Positions 8,640-18,143 of a stretch of DNA of 64,000 bases are shown one piece after another. Each line of letters starts with the position of its first letter. Within the stretch, counting starts at the first letter, position 1. This stretch comes from Homoserinibacter sp. GY 40078. GTDB lineage: Bacteria; Actinomycetota; Actinomycetes; Actinomycetales; Microbacteriaceae. The stretch is from positions 640,081-704,080 of the forward strand of contig NZ_VRTZ01000001.1 in NCBI RefSeq assembly GCF_008017545.1. Reading direction: 5' to 3'. Position numbers and translations under genes: made by a program. The notes below the pieces were generated by a model that saw only the letters and a list, made by a program, of their open reading frames with translations, ran no database searches and was not told where the DNA came from.

Positions 8640-9160
8640 GAGACTCCCTGTCGGATCGCGGGTTCGAGCTGCCGGAAGAGCGCGCGTCCTGCGCGCTCGA
8701 TGACCCCGAGCACCGTGTCGAACATCGCAGCGTCCGAATAGTACGGGTCCGGCACATCCATCGTGCCTGATGATTCCGGGTCGAAGCTCATCAGGAGCTG
8801 CACTTTGCTCTGATCCGCTTCGGTCGGCGCCCACTCGCGCAGCACCCGCTCGTGCCCTCGGTCGAAGGCGACGACGAGGTCGAGGTCGGGGAACCAGGCC
8901 GGATCGAACTGGCGGGCGCGGTGCGCGCGGCCGTCGTATCCGTGAGATTCGAGTGCGGCGATCGTGCGCGGGTCGGCGCGCTCGCCGACGTGCCAGTCGC
9001 CCGTGGCTGCGGAGGTGACCCGCACGCTGTTGCCGTAGCCGCCGGCCGTGACGATGCTGCGGAAGATCGCCTCCGCCATCGGGGAGCGGCAGATGTTGCC
9101 GGTGCAGACGAAACAGATGCGGAAGACGACCGGATCCGTGCCCGATGCGTCGAAGCTCAT
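8636..9160 (-). CDS. Low-molecular-weight protein-tyrosine phosphatase
   Basis: 174 residues. The P-loop CTGNICRS (Cys19, Arg25) follows the family pattern CX5R, and the catalytic Asp sits in VPDPYYSD near residue 128, as in LMW-PTPs. It dephosphorylates protein tyrosines; the partner kinase is not in the window. The start at 9160 is supported by a CACAAT -10-like hexamer 6 bases upstream (leaderless). A more distal in-frame start would add 11 unconserved residues. Its stop overlaps the purB start. Confidence 0.92.
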   Translation of the reverse strand: MSFDASGTDPVVFRICFVCTGNICRSPMAEAIFRSIVTAGGYGNSVRVTSAATGDWHVGERADPRTIAALESHGYDGRAHRARQFDPAWFPDLDLVVAFDRGHERVLREWAPTEADQSKVQLLMSFDPESSGTMDVPDPYYSDAAMFDTVLGVIERAGRALFRQLEPAIRQGVS

Positions 9161-9301
9161 GCGCCCATTGTGGCCGCTCCGCCGCTCCTCCACACCCGCG
9201 GATTCGCGATGCCCTCGTCAGATCGGGCGATCGATCGCGAGCGCGCGCGGGATCGGCGGGAGGCTGGCTTCTCCGTGAAAGCCACAGACAGGAGGAGCCA
9301 C

Positions 9302-9550
9302 GTGTCCGACGTCCCCCCGATCGAGATCGAGCGGCTGCGCGGTCGTGTGGCCGAGCTGCACGCCATCGCGGTCGAGCTGTCGGCGCGCGCCGCCCGCGTT
9401 CCCCGTGTCGGTCCGGAGGCGTGGCGCGGGCCCGCGTACGAGTCGTACCGCGCCGCGGTCGAGCGTCTCGCGTGCGGTCTCGGTGAAGCCGCGCACCGAG
9501 TCGTCGAGGTCGAGCGGCTCGCGTGGGCCGAGCTGCAGCATGTCCTCTGA
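9302..9550 (+). CDS. Short helical WXG-like protein
   Basis: 82 residues, almost entirely predicted helix: a first amphipathic helix (about residues 5-32), a turn holding W-R-G (residues 41-43, in the order expected of WXG100 proteins), then a second helix. GTG start 9302 follows AGGAGG at 9291-9296. It overlaps the downstream hydrolase gene by 11 bases, so the two are probably translated together. WXG membership is inferred from size and the W-x-G turn. No ESX/T7SS core gene (EccC-like ATPase) is in the window. Confidence 0.6.
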   Translation: MSDVPPIEIERLRGRVAELHAIAVELSARAARVPRVGPEAWRGPAYESYRAAVERLACGLGEAAHRVVEVERLAWAELQHVL

Positions 9551-10955
9551 TCCGGCCGGCGCCGATTCGCATCTCGTGGTGCGGGGCGCCGGGGAGGTCA
9601 TGGTCGCGACCGATGCGCTGCTCGCGCACCTCCCGGAGCTCTCCTCGCTCGCCGACGCCCTCGACATCGCCGGCCATCGCCTCGCGATCCTCGCGCTCGA
9701 CGGCCCGGGCCAGGCACTCCGCCGACCGATCGAGCGGGCCGCGGAGGTCGCCGTCGCGTCGGCGGACGAGGCGCGTCGCCTGCGCGCCGCGGTGATCGTC
9801 GCGGAGGCCGGATACGCGTCAGCGGAGCGCGCCGCATCGACCGCGCAGGATGCGGCGTCCGCGTGGACCGCGGGCCTCGTCGCGGCGGGCCTCGTGGCCG
9901 TGCTCCCGTGGGCCGCCCTCGGCGCCTGGTACGCGTGGGTGACGGCCTCCGGAGACGCCGACCGCAAGCAGGAGGCGGCCGGTCAGTACCTGCTCGATCA
10001 CCCGGAGCTCGTGACGAGCCCTGAGTTCTGCGCACTCGTGCGGCGGGTGGTCTCCAACTCGGACGATGCCGCGCTGGCCCTCGCGGGGATGCCCGCGCCG
10101 CTCCGGATGCTCCTCGGCGAGCGGGGTCTCGGGATCCTCGGTGTCGACACGAGCGCAGCGGCGGTGATGTCCATGGGGGCGGGGGCAGGCGTCTTCGCCG
10201 AGACCCCCGTACGTGTCGAGCGCGCTACTTCGCGCGGAGGCGGTGCGCCCCGTAGCGCCGAGGATCGCCTCGCCCGCATCCCGGACGACGAGCACGTCCG
10301 CATCGAGAGGTATGCAGCGCCCGGCGTCCCCGACCGCTTCGTCGTCTACGTCGCACCGACCCGCACCTTCTCGCCGATCGCCGACGGCGACCCGTGGGAC
10401 CTCACAAGCAACCTCGCGGGTGTGGCGGGGCTCCCTGCGGGGTCGCTCCGCGCGACCGAACTCGCCATGCGAGATGCCGGGATCGACGCGCGCTCCGAGG
10501 TGGTGTTCGTGGGCTACTCGCAGGGTGCGCTCGTTGCCGACCGGATCGCCGCGTCAGGTCGGTGGAACGCCGTCGGCCTCGAGACCTTCGGCGATCCGGG
10601 CGGCGGGGTCGCGCTTCCCGAGGGAATCCGGGGTCTCTCGGTGCAGCACACGGATGACCTCGTCGTGGCGGTCGGGGGGCCGCCGGCGGAGAACGACCGC
10701 ACGATCGTCGAGCGTCGTGCCTTCTCTGCGGGTGCCGAGATTCCCGCCGGGCTTCCGGTGCCCGCCCACCAGCGCGAGAACTATGCCCAGACGGCGCGGC
10801 TCATCGATGCCGCGAGGTCGCCGAGCGTGCGGGCGGAGCTCGACGCCCTCGACGAGTTCGTTCAGGACCGCGTGCGCCGCGAGGGCTCGAGCGTGACCGT
10901 CTCGGGTTACCGAGCCGAGCGGATCACCGGCGCTTCGTCAGCGGCCGGAAGATGA
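9540..10955 (+). CDS. Large alpha/beta-hydrolase domain protein with helical N-terminus
   Basis: 471 residues. Residues 1-100 are Ala-rich and helical. A hydrophobic stretch (about 106-130, AGLVAAGLVAVLPWAALGAW) could be a membrane segment. The C-terminal half carries a nucleophile elbow GYSQGAL with Ser327 and a late PAHQRENY with His410, which together suggest a lipase/DUF1023-type alpha/beta hydrolase. Substrate unknown. It overlaps the WXG-like gene by 11 bases, which suggests a two-gene module resembling T7-type secreted hydrolases. Its 3' end overlaps the convergent membrane protein gene by 32 bases. Confidence 0.7.
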   Translation: MSSDPAGADSHLVVRGAGEVMVATDALLAHLPELSSLADALDIAGHRLAILALDGPGQALRRPIERAAEVAVASADEARRLRAAVIVAEAGYASAERAASTAQDAASAWTAGLVAAGLVAVLPWAALGAWYAWVTASGDADRKQEAAGQYLLDHPELVTSPEFCALVRRVVSNSDDAALALAGMPAPLRMLLGERGLGILGVDTSAAAVMSMGAGAGVFAETPVRVERATSRGGGAPRSAEDRLARIPDDEHVRIERYAAPGVPDRFVVYVAPTRTFSPIADGDPWDLTSNLAGVAGLPAGSLRATELAMRDAGIDARSEVVFVGYSQGALVADRIAASGRWNAVGLETFGDPGGGVALPEGIRGLSVQHTDDLVVAVGGPPAENDRTIVERRAFSAGAEIPAGLPVPAHQRENYAQTARLIDAARSPSVRAELDALDEFVQDRVRREGSSVTVSGYRAERITGASSAAGR

Positions 10956-11349
10956 TCCCGATGAGCCAGGCGATCACGCCGAGCACGAGCGCGCCGAGGA
11001 CACCCCACCAGAACCCCTCGACCGACAGGCCGAATCCGATGAGCGTCGAGATCCAGGCGACCAGCAGATACAGCAGCCCGTTCACGATGAGCGAGATGAG
11101 ACCGAGGGTCAGGATGTACAGCGGGAACGCGACGATGCGGATCACCGTGCCGACGATGCCGTTCACGATGCCGAAGATGAGCGCGACCAGCAGGTACGTC
11201 CACACGAGCGGCCACGAGATGGTGGACTGGTCGGCCGCGGCCGCATCCGCCGCGGCGTCCCAGGAGTTCATCTCCACGTGGGGCGTGAGGATGAACACCG
11301 AGAGCCAGAGGGCGAATGCGTTGATGAGGGTGCGCAGCAGGAATCGCAT
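10924..11349 (-). CDS. Phage-holin-family-IV-like 4-TM membrane protein
   Basis: 141 residues with an N-terminal helix (LLRTLINAFALWLSVFI) and three further strong TM segments, including the conserved VTYLL/ALIFGIVNGIVG and LPLYILTLGL-like pattern of the actinobacterial mycobacterial 4-TMS phage-holin superfamily. Chromosomal members are of unknown function. Start ATG 11349 is preferred over an upstream in-frame codon because the N-terminus MRFLLRT then begins the first TM helix, as in relatives. Confidence 0.72.
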   Translation of the reverse strand: MRFLLRTLINAFALWLSVFILTPHVEMNSWDAAADAAAADQSTISWPLVWTYLLVALIFGIVNGIVGTVIRIVAFPLYILTLGLISLIVNGLLYLLVAWISTLIGFGLSVEGFWWGVLGALVLGVIAWLIGIIFRPLTKRR

Positions 11350-11408
11350 GCCAGCATCATCCCAGCGGCCCGCCGCATCCGCCACGTCCGCCGCTTTAGG
11401 CTGTCGAC

Positions 11409-12464
11409 ATGCCCGTGACCCTCCGCCCCGAGATCGCCGCCCTCGAGCCGTACCGACAGGGGCGAGCCGCTCCGCGCGAGGCCTTCAAGCTCTCCTCCAA
11501 CGAGAGCCCGTTCCCGACGCTGCCCGAGGTCACCGCCGCGATCGCCGAGTCGACGATCGGCCGCTACCCCGACGGCGCGGCGACCGCCCTGCGGGTGCGC
11601 CTTGCCGAGCGCCTCGGCGTCACGGTCGACGAGGTCCACGTCGGAGCGGGGTCCGTCTCGATCCTTCACCAGCTCGCCCAGGCGACCTCGGGCCCGGGCG
11701 ACGAGATCCTCTACGCCTGGCGCTCGTTCGAGGCCTACCCGGGCATCGTGACGGTCACGGGAGCGACGAGCGTGACCGTCCCCGGCCGCCCCGACGGATC
11801 GCACGACCTGCTCGCGATGGCCGATGCCGTCACCGACCGCACTCGGCTCATCCTCGTCTGCACCCCCAACAACCCGACGAGCGCCGTCGTCACCGCATCC
11901 GAGTTCGAGGCGTTCATGGAACGCGTTCCGCAGACCGTGCTCGTCGTCCTCGACGAGGCCTACCGCGAGTTCGTGACCGACCCGGCCGCGGTCGACGGGC
12001 TGCCGCTGCTCGAGCGGTACCCGAACCTCGTGGTGCTGCGCACCTTCTCGAAGGCGTACGGACTCGCGGGGCTGCGCGTCGGCTACGCCGCCGGCCCTTC
12101 CTACGTGCTCGACGCTGCACGCAGCACGGCGATCGCGCTCTCGGTCACCGAGCCCGCGCAGCGGGCCGCCCTCGCCGCGCTCGACCACGAGGACGACTAC
12201 CGGGCGCAGGTCGCGGAGCTCGTGGAGCGTCGGGAGCGCATCCGCGACGCGCTTCGCGCCCAGGGCTGGACCATCCCCGAGCCCCAAGGCAACTTCGTCT
12301 GGTTGCCGACCGGCCAGGCGACTGCCGCCGCCGCGACGGTGCTCGAGGAGCACGGGATCGTCGCGCGCGTGTTCGCCCCGGAGGGCATCCGCGTCACCGT
12401 CGGCGAGGAGGAGTCTGTGGATCAGCTCCTACGAGCCACGGAACGCATTGTGCAGACCCTCTGA
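11409..12464 (+). CDS. HisC-type PLP aminotransferase (histidinol-phosphate or aromatic amino acid)
   Basis: 351 residues, fold type I class I/II aminotransferase. The PLP lysine lies in [16 protein letters not shown], with [10 protein letters not shown] and VLDEAYREF upstream. The family includes histidinol-phosphate aminotransferase (hisC) and aromatic transaminase (pat). A solitary copy outside a his operon and next to a 2-oxoacid dehydrogenase operon makes an aromatic or branched-chain role plausible, but substrate cannot be assigned. Leaderless start: TAGGCT ends 6 bases before ATG. Confidence 0.82.
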   Translation: MPVTLRPEIAALEPYRQGRAAPREAFKLSSNESPFPTLPEVTAAIAESTIGRYPDGAATALRVRLAERLGVTVDEVHVGAGSVSILHQLAQATSGPGDEILYAWRSFEAYPGIVTVTGATSVTVPGRPDGSHDLLAMADAVTDRTRLILVCTPNNPTSAVVTASEFEAFMERVPQTVLVVLDEAYREFVTDPAAVDGLPLLERYPNLVVLRTFSKAYGLAGLRVGYAAGPSYVLDAARSTAIALSVTEPAQRAALAALDHEDDYRAQVAELVERRERIRDALRAQGWTIPEPQGNFVWLPTGQATAAAATVLEEHGIVARVFAPEGIRVTVGEEESVDQLLRATERIVQTL

Positions 12465-12499
12465 GTTCTGGGGAATACGCCCGGGCTAGGGTTGTCCCT

Positions 12500-13618
12500 A
12501 TGTCTTACACCGAGGCGACGATCCAGTTGCTCTCGCCGCAGGGGGCTCTCGTCGAGAACGACGCGACGGCACCGTATCTGCCGCACCTGGCCGCTCTCGA
12601 CGATGAGCGGCTGCGCGACTTCCACCGGCAGATGGTCGTGATGCGTCGATTCGACATCGAGGCGGGCAACCTGCAGCGCCAGGGTCAGCTGGGTCTGTGG
12701 ATTCCGAGCCTCGGCCAGGAGGCCGCCCAGGTCGGCTCCGCGTACGCCGCTCGCCCCCAGGACCACATCTTCCCCTCGTACCGCGAGCACGTCGTGGGCC
12801 GCATCCGCGGTCTCGACCTCATGAAGATCATCGAGATGCTCCGCGGCAACTCCCACGGCGGATGGGTTCCCGCCGAGACCGGCAACTTCCACCTCTTCAC
12901 CCTTGTGATCGGGTCGCAGACGCTGCATGCGACCGGGTACGCGATGGGCGTGGCGCTCGACGGCAAGAGCGGCACCGGCGACCCCACGACGGACACCGCG
13001 GTGCTCGTGTACTTCGGCGACGGCGCCACGAGCCAGGGGGACGTCAGCGAGTCGTTCGTCTTCGCGTCGAGCTACCGCACCCCCCAGGTCTTCTTCCTCC
13101 AGAACAACCACTGGGCGATCTCGGTGCCGGTCGAGCGGCAGTCGCGCAGCCCGCTCTACCTGCGCTCCACCGGCTTCGGCATCCCCTCGGTGCAGATCGA
13201 CGGCAACGACGTGCTCGCGAGCTACGCCGTGACCGCCGCCGGGCTCGAGGCCGCGCGCTCGGGCGCAGGTCCCTGCTTTATCGAGGCGCTGACCTACCGG
13301 ATGGGCGCGCACACTTCGAGCGACGATCCGACGAAGTACCGCGAGGACGAGGAGATGCGCTTCTGGAGCGAGCGCGACCCGATCAGTCGGTTCGAGGCCT
13401 ACCTGCGCGCACGCGGCGAGGGCGAGGAGTTCTTCCAGGACGTCGCGACCGAGGCCGAGGATCTCGCGGCCGACGTCCGTCGCCGGACGTCTGAACTCGA
13501 GCCCCCGACGTCGTCGAAGGTGTTCAGCAACGTCTACACCGACCCGCATCCGCTCGTGGAGCAGCAGGCCGCGTGGTACGCGGCGTACGAGGCGGGCTTC
13601 GAAGGAGGCGACGCATGA
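12500..13618 (+). CDS. 2-oxoacid dehydrogenase complex E1 component, alpha subunit
   Basis: 372 residues. The thiamine-diphosphate motif GDGATSQGD is followed about 30 residues on by the NN needed for Mg2+/TPP binding. The HATGYAMGVALDGKSG and GAHTSSDDPTKYR segments are typical of alpha-type E1 (PDHA/BkdA). Together with the E1-beta and E2 genes it forms a complex that decarboxylates a 2-oxoacid and transfers the acyl group to lipoate. No E3 gene is present here. Branched-chain oxoacid is the best guess because many actinobacteria have homodimeric AceE for pyruvate. Start ATG 12500 lies 7 bases after a TAGGGT -10; stop overlaps the next start. Confidence 0.88.
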   Translation: MSYTEATIQLLSPQGALVENDATAPYLPHLAALDDERLRDFHRQMVVMRRFDIEAGNLQRQGQLGLWIPSLGQEAAQVGSAYAARPQDHIFPSYREHVVGRIRGLDLMKIIEMLRGNSHGGWVPAETGNFHLFTLVIGSQTLHATGYAMGVALDGKSGTGDPTTDTAVLVYFGDGATSQGDVSESFVFASSYRTPQVFFLQNNHWAISVPVERQSRSPLYLRSTGFGIPSVQIDGNDVLASYAVTAAGLEAARSGAGPCFIEALTYRMGAHTSSDDPTKYREDEEMRFWSERDPISRFEAYLRARGEGEEFFQDVATEAEDLAADVRRRTSELEPPTSSKVFSNVYTDPHPLVEQQAAWYAAYEAGFEGGDA

Positions 13619-14595
13619 CCGAGCGGATGCTTCCGATGTCGAAGGCCATCAACGAGGGCCTCCGCCGGGCGATGGCTGACGACGACCGCGTGATCCTGAT
13701 GGGCGAGGACATCGGCACTCTCGGCGGCGTGTTCCGCGTGACCGAGGGGCTGAAGACCGAGTTCGGCGAGAACCGCGTGCTCGACACGCCTCTCGCCGAG
13801 TCGGGCATCGTCGGCACGGCGATCGGCCTCGCGATGCGCGGTTACCGCCCCGTCTGCGAGATCCAGTTCGAGGGGTTCATCTTCCCCGGCTTCGACCAGA
13901 TCACGTCGCAGCTGGCGAAGCTCACCTACCGGCACGAGGGCTCGCAGTCGTTCCCCGTGGTGATCCGGGTGCCCTACGGCGGTCACATCGGAGCCGTCGA
14001 GCACCACCAGGAGAGCCCGGAGACGTACTTCGCGCACACGGCGGGCCTGCGGGTCGTGAGCCCCGCGACCTCCAACGACGCGTTCTGGATGATCCAGCAG
14101 GCGATCGCCTCCAACGACCCCGTGCTGTTCTTCGAACCGAAGAGCCGCTACTGGCACAAGGGAGAGGTGGCCGACGACGGCGTTCCCGTGCCGATGCACC
14201 AGAGCCGCGTGGTCCGCACCGGATCGCAGGTGACGCTCGTCGGTCACGGCGCGATGCTCGCGCAACTGATGCAGGTCGCCGACGTGGCCGAGTCGGAGGG
14301 CACGAGCGTCGAGGTCATCGACCTGCGCTCGATCTCGCCGATCGACTACGGCCCGATCCTGGAGTCGGTGCAGAAGACCGGACATCTCGTGATCGCGCAG
14401 GAGGCGCCCGGCAATGTGTCGGTCGGCTCCGAGATCGCGGCGACGATCGCCGAGCGCGCCTTCTATTCGCTCGAAGCGCCCGTACTGCGGGTCTCCGGGT
14501 TCGACACGCCCTTCCCGCCCGCGAAGCTCGAGGGCGACTACCTCCCCGACGTCGACCGGATCCTCGAAGCGGTCGACCGTTCACTCGCCTACTGA
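13615..14595 (+). CDS. 2-oxoacid dehydrogenase complex E1 component, beta subunit
   Basis: 326 residues, the expected length for an E1-beta. It begins [20 protein letters not shown] and carries VILMGEDIG, the [21 protein letters not shown] region and the C-terminal [13 protein letters not shown] typical of BkdB/PdhB. It pairs with the alpha subunit to form the TPP site at the subunit interface. ATG 13615 overlaps the alpha-subunit stop (ATGA), with GAAGGAGGC just upstream. Confidence 0.92.
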   Translation: MTERMLPMSKAINEGLRRAMADDDRVILMGEDIGTLGGVFRVTEGLKTEFGENRVLDTPLAESGIVGTAIGLAMRGYRPVCEIQFEGFIFPGFDQITSQLAKLTYRHEGSQSFPVVIRVPYGGHIGAVEHHQESPETYFAHTAGLRVVSPATSNDAFWMIQQAIASNDPVLFFEPKSRYWHKGEVADDGVPVPMHQSRVVRTGSQVTLVGHGAMLAQLMQVADVAESEGTSVEVIDLRSISPIDYGPILESVQKTGHLVIAQEAPGNVSVGSEIAATIAERAFYSLEAPVLRVSGFDTPFPPAKLEGDYLPDVDRILEAVDRSLAY

Positions 14596-14618
14596 CCCCG
14601 ATCCGTGAGGAGCCTCGC

Positions 14619-15965
14619 GTGGCCCATGCAGAATTCCCGCTGCCCGACGTCGGCGAAGGTCTCACCGAGGCCGAGATCGTCTCGTGGAAGGTGCAGCCGG
14701 GCGACTCCGTCCAGGTGAACCAGGTACTCGTCGAGATCGAGACGGCGAAGTCGCTCGTCGAGCTCCCGAGTCCTTTCGCGGGCACCGTGACCGAACTGCT
14801 CGCGGAGGAGGGCGCGACCGTCGAGGTCGGCAGCCCGATCATCCGGGTCGATTCCTCCGGCGGTTCCATCGAGCTGCAGGCGCCGGCGAACGACTCCGAG
14901 GGGCTCGGAGCGGTCTCCGACCTCTCTCACGCCCCGCAGTCCGACGACGAGGGCTCCGGTGCGGTGCTCGTCGGGTACGGCTCGAAGGGCGGGCACTCCG
15001 CGAGCCGCCGTCGCCGTCCGGGACCCGCGGTCGCGACGGCGGAGGCCGACGCCGCGGCACCCGCGCCCGCACGGACGGCCCCGCGCCCCAGCCGCGAATC
15101 CGCGACTCCTGTGCTCGCGAAGCCGCCGATCCGCAAGCTCGCGAAGGATCTCGGGGTCGACCTGCAGCAGGTCTCGGCGACGGGACCCGGTGGCGAGGTG
15201 CTGCGCGAAGACGTCATCCGCCAGGCCGAGCAGGCGAGCGTGTTCCGCAACATCCAGACGCCGGCGTGGCCGTCGGAGCGCGAGGAGCGCGTGCCCGTGA
15301 AGGGTGTGCGCAAGGCGACAGCTCAGGCGATGGTCGCCTCCGCGTTCACGGCGCCGCACGTCTCGGTGTTCACCGACGTGAACGCCACGCGGACCATGGA
15401 GTACGTCAAGCGCCTCAAGTCGTCGCCTGACTTCGCCGGAGTGCGGGTGAGCCCGCTGCTCGTGATGGCGAAGGCGATCATCTGGGCCGTGCGCCGCAAC
15501 CCGACGGTCAACTCGTCGTGGACGGATGAGGAGATCATCATCCGCCACTACGTGAACCTCGGGATCGCGGCGGCGACCCCGCGCGGACTCATCGTGCCCA
15601 ACGTGAAGGACGCGCAGGATCTCAGCATGCTGGAGCTCGCGCAGTCCCTCGAGCAGCTGACCCTGACCGCTCGGGAGGGCAAGACCCAGCCGGCCGCGAT
15701 GTCGGGCGGCACCATCACGATCACGAACCTCGGCTCGTTCGGGATGGACACCGGCACGCCGATCCTGAACCCGGGCGAGGTGGCGATCGTCGCGCTCGGC
15801 GCGATCAAGCAGAAGCCGTGGGTCGTCGACGGCGAGGTGCGCCCCGCGTACGTCACGACCGTGGGGGCGAGCTTCGACCACCGCGTGGTCGACGGGGATG
15901 TCGCGAGCCGGTTCACGGCGGATGTCGCGAGCGTGCTCGAGGAGCCGGCGCTCCTGCTCGACTGA
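14619..15965 (+). CDS. Dihydrolipoyllysine acyltransferase (E2) of the 2-oxoacid dehydrogenase
   Basis: 448 residues in the usual E2 order: one lipoyl domain (residues 1-77; lipoylation lysine in [14 protein letters not shown]), a linker rich in Ala/Pro/Arg, a peripheral subunit-binding domain ([20 protein letters not shown], about 168-205), then the catalytic domain ending with [10 protein letters not shown], which contains the active-site His and Asp. A single lipoyl domain is normal for BkdC-type E2. GTG start with GAGGAG upstream, 23 bases after the E1-beta stop. Tail of the three-gene operon. Confidence 0.93.
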   Translation: MAHAEFPLPDVGEGLTEAEIVSWKVQPGDSVQVNQVLVEIETAKSLVELPSPFAGTVTELLAEEGATVEVGSPIIRVDSSGGSIELQAPANDSEGLGAVSDLSHAPQSDDEGSGAVLVGYGSKGGHSASRRRRPGPAVATAEADAAAPAPARTAPRPSRESATPVLAKPPIRKLAKDLGVDLQQVSATGPGGEVLREDVIRQAEQASVFRNIQTPAWPSEREERVPVKGVRKATAQAMVASAFTAPHVSVFTDVNATRTMEYVKRLKSSPDFAGVRVSPLLVMAKAIIWAVRRNPTVNSSWTDEEIIIRHYVNLGIAAATPRGLIVPNVKDAQDLSMLELAQSLEQLTLTAREGKTQPAAMSGGTITITNLGSFGMDTGTPILNPGEVAIVALGAIKQKPWVVDGEVRPAYVTTVGASFDHRVVDGDVASRFTADVASVLEEPALLLD

Positions 15966-16003
15966 GGCGAGTCCCGGATCGGCCGGGCGCGCGCTGCGCT
16001 GCG

Positions 16004-16020
16004 CTGAGAACGGTTCTCAG
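16004..16020. promoter_or_regulatory. Zur operator (7-1-7 palindrome) upstream of the zinc transporter operon
   Basis: CTGAGAACGGTTCTCAG is a perfect 17-bp palindrome around a central G. It matches the actinobacterial Zur-box layout TGAAAATGATTTTCA at its outer TGA/TCA and the inner AA/TT. It immediately precedes the TAGGGT -10 box (16022-16027), so repressor binding would block the promoter. The zur gene is the third gene of the same operon. The regulator identity is inferred. Confidence 0.8.
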
Positions 16021-16033
16021 GTAGGGTGTGCGG

Positions 16034-16837
16034 GTGACGGATCCGGTGCTCAGCGTGCGCGGCGCGCGCCTCGCTCTCGGCGCGCGCACCCTGTGGACCG
16101 ACCTCGACCTCGACGTCGCGCCCGGTGAGTTCGTCGCCGTGCTCGGCGCGAACGGATCGGGGAAGACGAGCCTGCTGCGCGCGATCCTCGGCGAGCACCG
16201 CCTGAGCGACGGCGGCATCCTCGTCGACGGGCGGCCTGCACGGCGCGGGGACCGCCGCATCGGATACATCCCGCAGCAGCGCGGTCAGGATCCGGCCCTG
16301 CGCATCCGCGGTCGCGACCTCGTCGGGCTGGGCGTCGACGGACACCGTTGGGGGCTCCCGCTCCCGGGGCGCGAGCGCCGCGCGCGCATCGACGTGCTCC
16401 TCGCATCCGTCGGCGGAAGCCACTACGCCAACGCACCGGTCGCGCTCCTCTCGGGCGGCGAACAGCAGCGGCTGCGGGTGGCGCAGGCGCTCGCGGGCGA
16501 TCCGCTGCTGATGCTGTGCGACGAGCCGCTCGCCTCGCTCGACCTCCGGGCGCAGCGGGTCGTGAGCGAGCTCATCGATCGGCACCGACGCGAGCGCGGA
16601 TTCGGCGTGATGTTCGTCACTCACGACGTGAACCCCATCCTCGGCATGGTCGACCGCGTGCTCTACCTCGCGGGCGGGCGGTTCCGCATCGGCACGCCCG
16701 ACGAGGTGCTGCGCAGCGAGGTGCTGAGCGAGCTGTACCAGGCCGAGGTCGACGTCGTCCGCACCCGTGGCCGGGTCGTGATCGTGGGTGCACCCGACCA
16801 CACACACCACGAGCACGAGCTCGAGGTGGACGCATGA
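16034..16837 (+). CDS. znuC: Zinc/manganese ABC transporter ATP-binding protein (ZnuC-like)
   Basis: 267 residues. Walker A GANGSGKT (38-45), the ABC signature LSGGEQQR, Walker B MLCDEPLASLD and a His switch MFVTHDVN. The C-terminal tail ends in HTHHEHELEVDA, a His-rich stretch suited to metal sensing or binding. Start GTG 16034 lies 6 bases after the TAGGGT -10; the GTG at 16028 falls directly after the -10 and is less likely. No substrate-binding protein (ZnuA) gene is present in the cluster. It overlaps znuB by 4 bases (ATGA). Confidence 0.85.
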   Translation: MTDPVLSVRGARLALGARTLWTDLDLDVAPGEFVAVLGANGSGKTSLLRAILGEHRLSDGGILVDGRPARRGDRRIGYIPQQRGQDPALRIRGRDLVGLGVDGHRWGLPLPGRERRARIDVLLASVGGSHYANAPVALLSGGEQQRLRVAQALAGDPLLMLCDEPLASLDLRAQRVVSELIDRHRRERGFGVMFVTHDVNPILGMVDRVLYLAGGRFRIGTPDEVLRSEVLSELYQAEVDVVRTRGRVVIVGAPDHTHHEHELEVDA

Positions 16838-17703
16838 GCGACTGGTGGAGCGCTCTCTTCGACTTCCGCGACTACGGGGAGCTCCTCGCGCTCCTGCACA
16901 ACTCGATCCTCGCGGGGGCCGTGCTCGGCATCGCGGGTGGCCTCATCGGCGTCTTCGTCATGACGCGCGATCTCGCATTCGCCGTGCACGGCATCAGCGA
17001 GCTCTCGTTCGCGGGCGCCGCCGCGGGGCTCCTGCTCGGCATCGGAGTCGTGGAGGGCTCGATCCTGGGCTCGCTCGTCGCGGCGCTGCTGATCGGCCTG
17101 CTCGGCTCGCGCGCTCGAGAACGCAATTCGATCACCGCGGTGCTGATGCCCTTCGGCCTGGGGCTCGGGATTCTGTGCCTCGCGCTGTATCCGGGGCGCG
17201 CGACCACGAAGTTCGGCCTGCTGACCGGGCAGATCGTCGCGGTGGACGACCCGCGGTTGTCGGCGCTCGCGATCGTCTCGGCGATCGTCGTGATCGGGCT
17301 CCTCGTGATGTGGCGCCCGCTGACCTTCGCGAGCCTCGATGCCGAAGTGGCGGCCGCGCGCGGCGTTCCGGTGCGCGGCATCTCGATCGCCTTCATGCTG
17401 CTGCTGGGGCTCGCTGTCGCGGCGAGCATCCAGATCGTCGGAGCCCTGCTCGTGCTGTCGATCCTCGTGACCCCCGCCGCTGCCGCCCTGCGGATCTCGA
17501 GCTCGCAACTGTGGGTGCCGGTGCTGTCGATGCTGTTCGCGGTGACCTCGCTCGTGGGCGGAATCATGCTCGCGCTCGGGTCGAGCGTGCCGATCAGCCC
17601 GTACGTGACCACCATCTCGTTCGTCATCTATCTCGTATGCCGCCTCGCTGGTCGGCGGGTGCGCGACCGACGTACCCTGGTGGCGTCGGAAAGGGCGGTG
17701 TGA
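16834..17703 (+). CDS. znuB: Zinc/manganese ABC transporter permease (ZnuB-like)
   Basis: 289 residues with eight or nine hydrophobic segments; the ABC-3 family features HGISELSFAGAAAGLLLG and the SILVTPAAAALRI segment are present. It pairs with the ZnuC-like ATPase, with which it overlaps by 4 bases. The Zur box upstream and the Zur gene downstream indicate zinc rather than manganese, though specificity is not proven by the sequence. Confidence 0.85.
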   Translation: MSDWWSALFDFRDYGELLALLHNSILAGAVLGIAGGLIGVFVMTRDLAFAVHGISELSFAGAAAGLLLGIGVVEGSILGSLVAALLIGLLGSRARERNSITAVLMPFGLGLGILCLALYPGRATTKFGLLTGQIVAVDDPRLSALAIVSAIVVIGLLVMWRPLTFASLDAEVAAARGVPVRGISIAFMLLLGLAVAASIQIVGALLVLSILVTPAAAALRISSSQLWVPVLSMLFAVTSLVGGIMLALGSSVPISPYVTTISFVIYLVCRLAGRRVRDRRTLVASERAV

Positions 17704-17705
17704 CG

Positions 17706-18101
17706 ATGAAGCGGAACACCTGGCAGCGCGAGGCGGTGCGGGATGCGCTCGGGCGCACCGAGGGGTTCGTCTCGGCGCAGGCGCTGCACGCGTCCCTGCG
17801 CGGCACCGGCTCGGAGGTGGGGCTCGCCACCGTGTACCGGGCGCTCGCCGATCTCGCCTCCGAGGGCGAGGCCGACTCGCTGCAGCAAGAGGGTGAGAGC
17901 CTCTACCGCGCCTGCACGCCCGGGAGTCACCACCACCACCTGATCTGCCGCAACTGCGGGCGCACCGTCGAGATCTCCGCGGATCCGGTGGAGGCGTGGG
18001 CGCGCCAGGTCGCCGCGCAGAACGGCTTCACGGCCCCGGAGCACGTGGTCGACGTGTTCGGACTCTGCCCGGAGTGCACCGCGGCGGCATCCGCGCGCTG
18101 A
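17706..18101 (+). CDS. zur: Fur-family regulator, probably Zur
   Basis: 131 residues, the size of Fur/Zur. The N-terminus is a winged helix (WQREAVRDALGRTEGFVSAQ through ATVYRALADLASEGEADSL). The metal-binding half has the HHHH cluster followed by CRNCG and CPEC, the latter pair giving the structural zinc site. Role: zinc-dependent repressor of the preceding transporter genes and probably autoregulated through the Zur box, since it is the third gene, 2 bases after znuB. Confidence 0.87.
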   Translation: MKRNTWQREAVRDALGRTEGFVSAQALHASLRGTGSEVGLATVYRALADLASEGEADSLQQEGESLYRACTPGSHHHHLICRNCGRTVEISADPVEAWARQVAAQNGFTAPEHVVDVFGLCPECTAAASAR

Positions 18102-18143
18102 TCCGCTCCGCGCCCGCGGGTGGCGGATATTGCGGGGCTCGGG

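Noticed and set aside
7380-8741. 453-codon ORF on the + strand opposite purB
   Set aside because: It is entirely antisense to purB, which has full family signatures; long reverse-strand ORFs are routine shadows in high-GC DNA.
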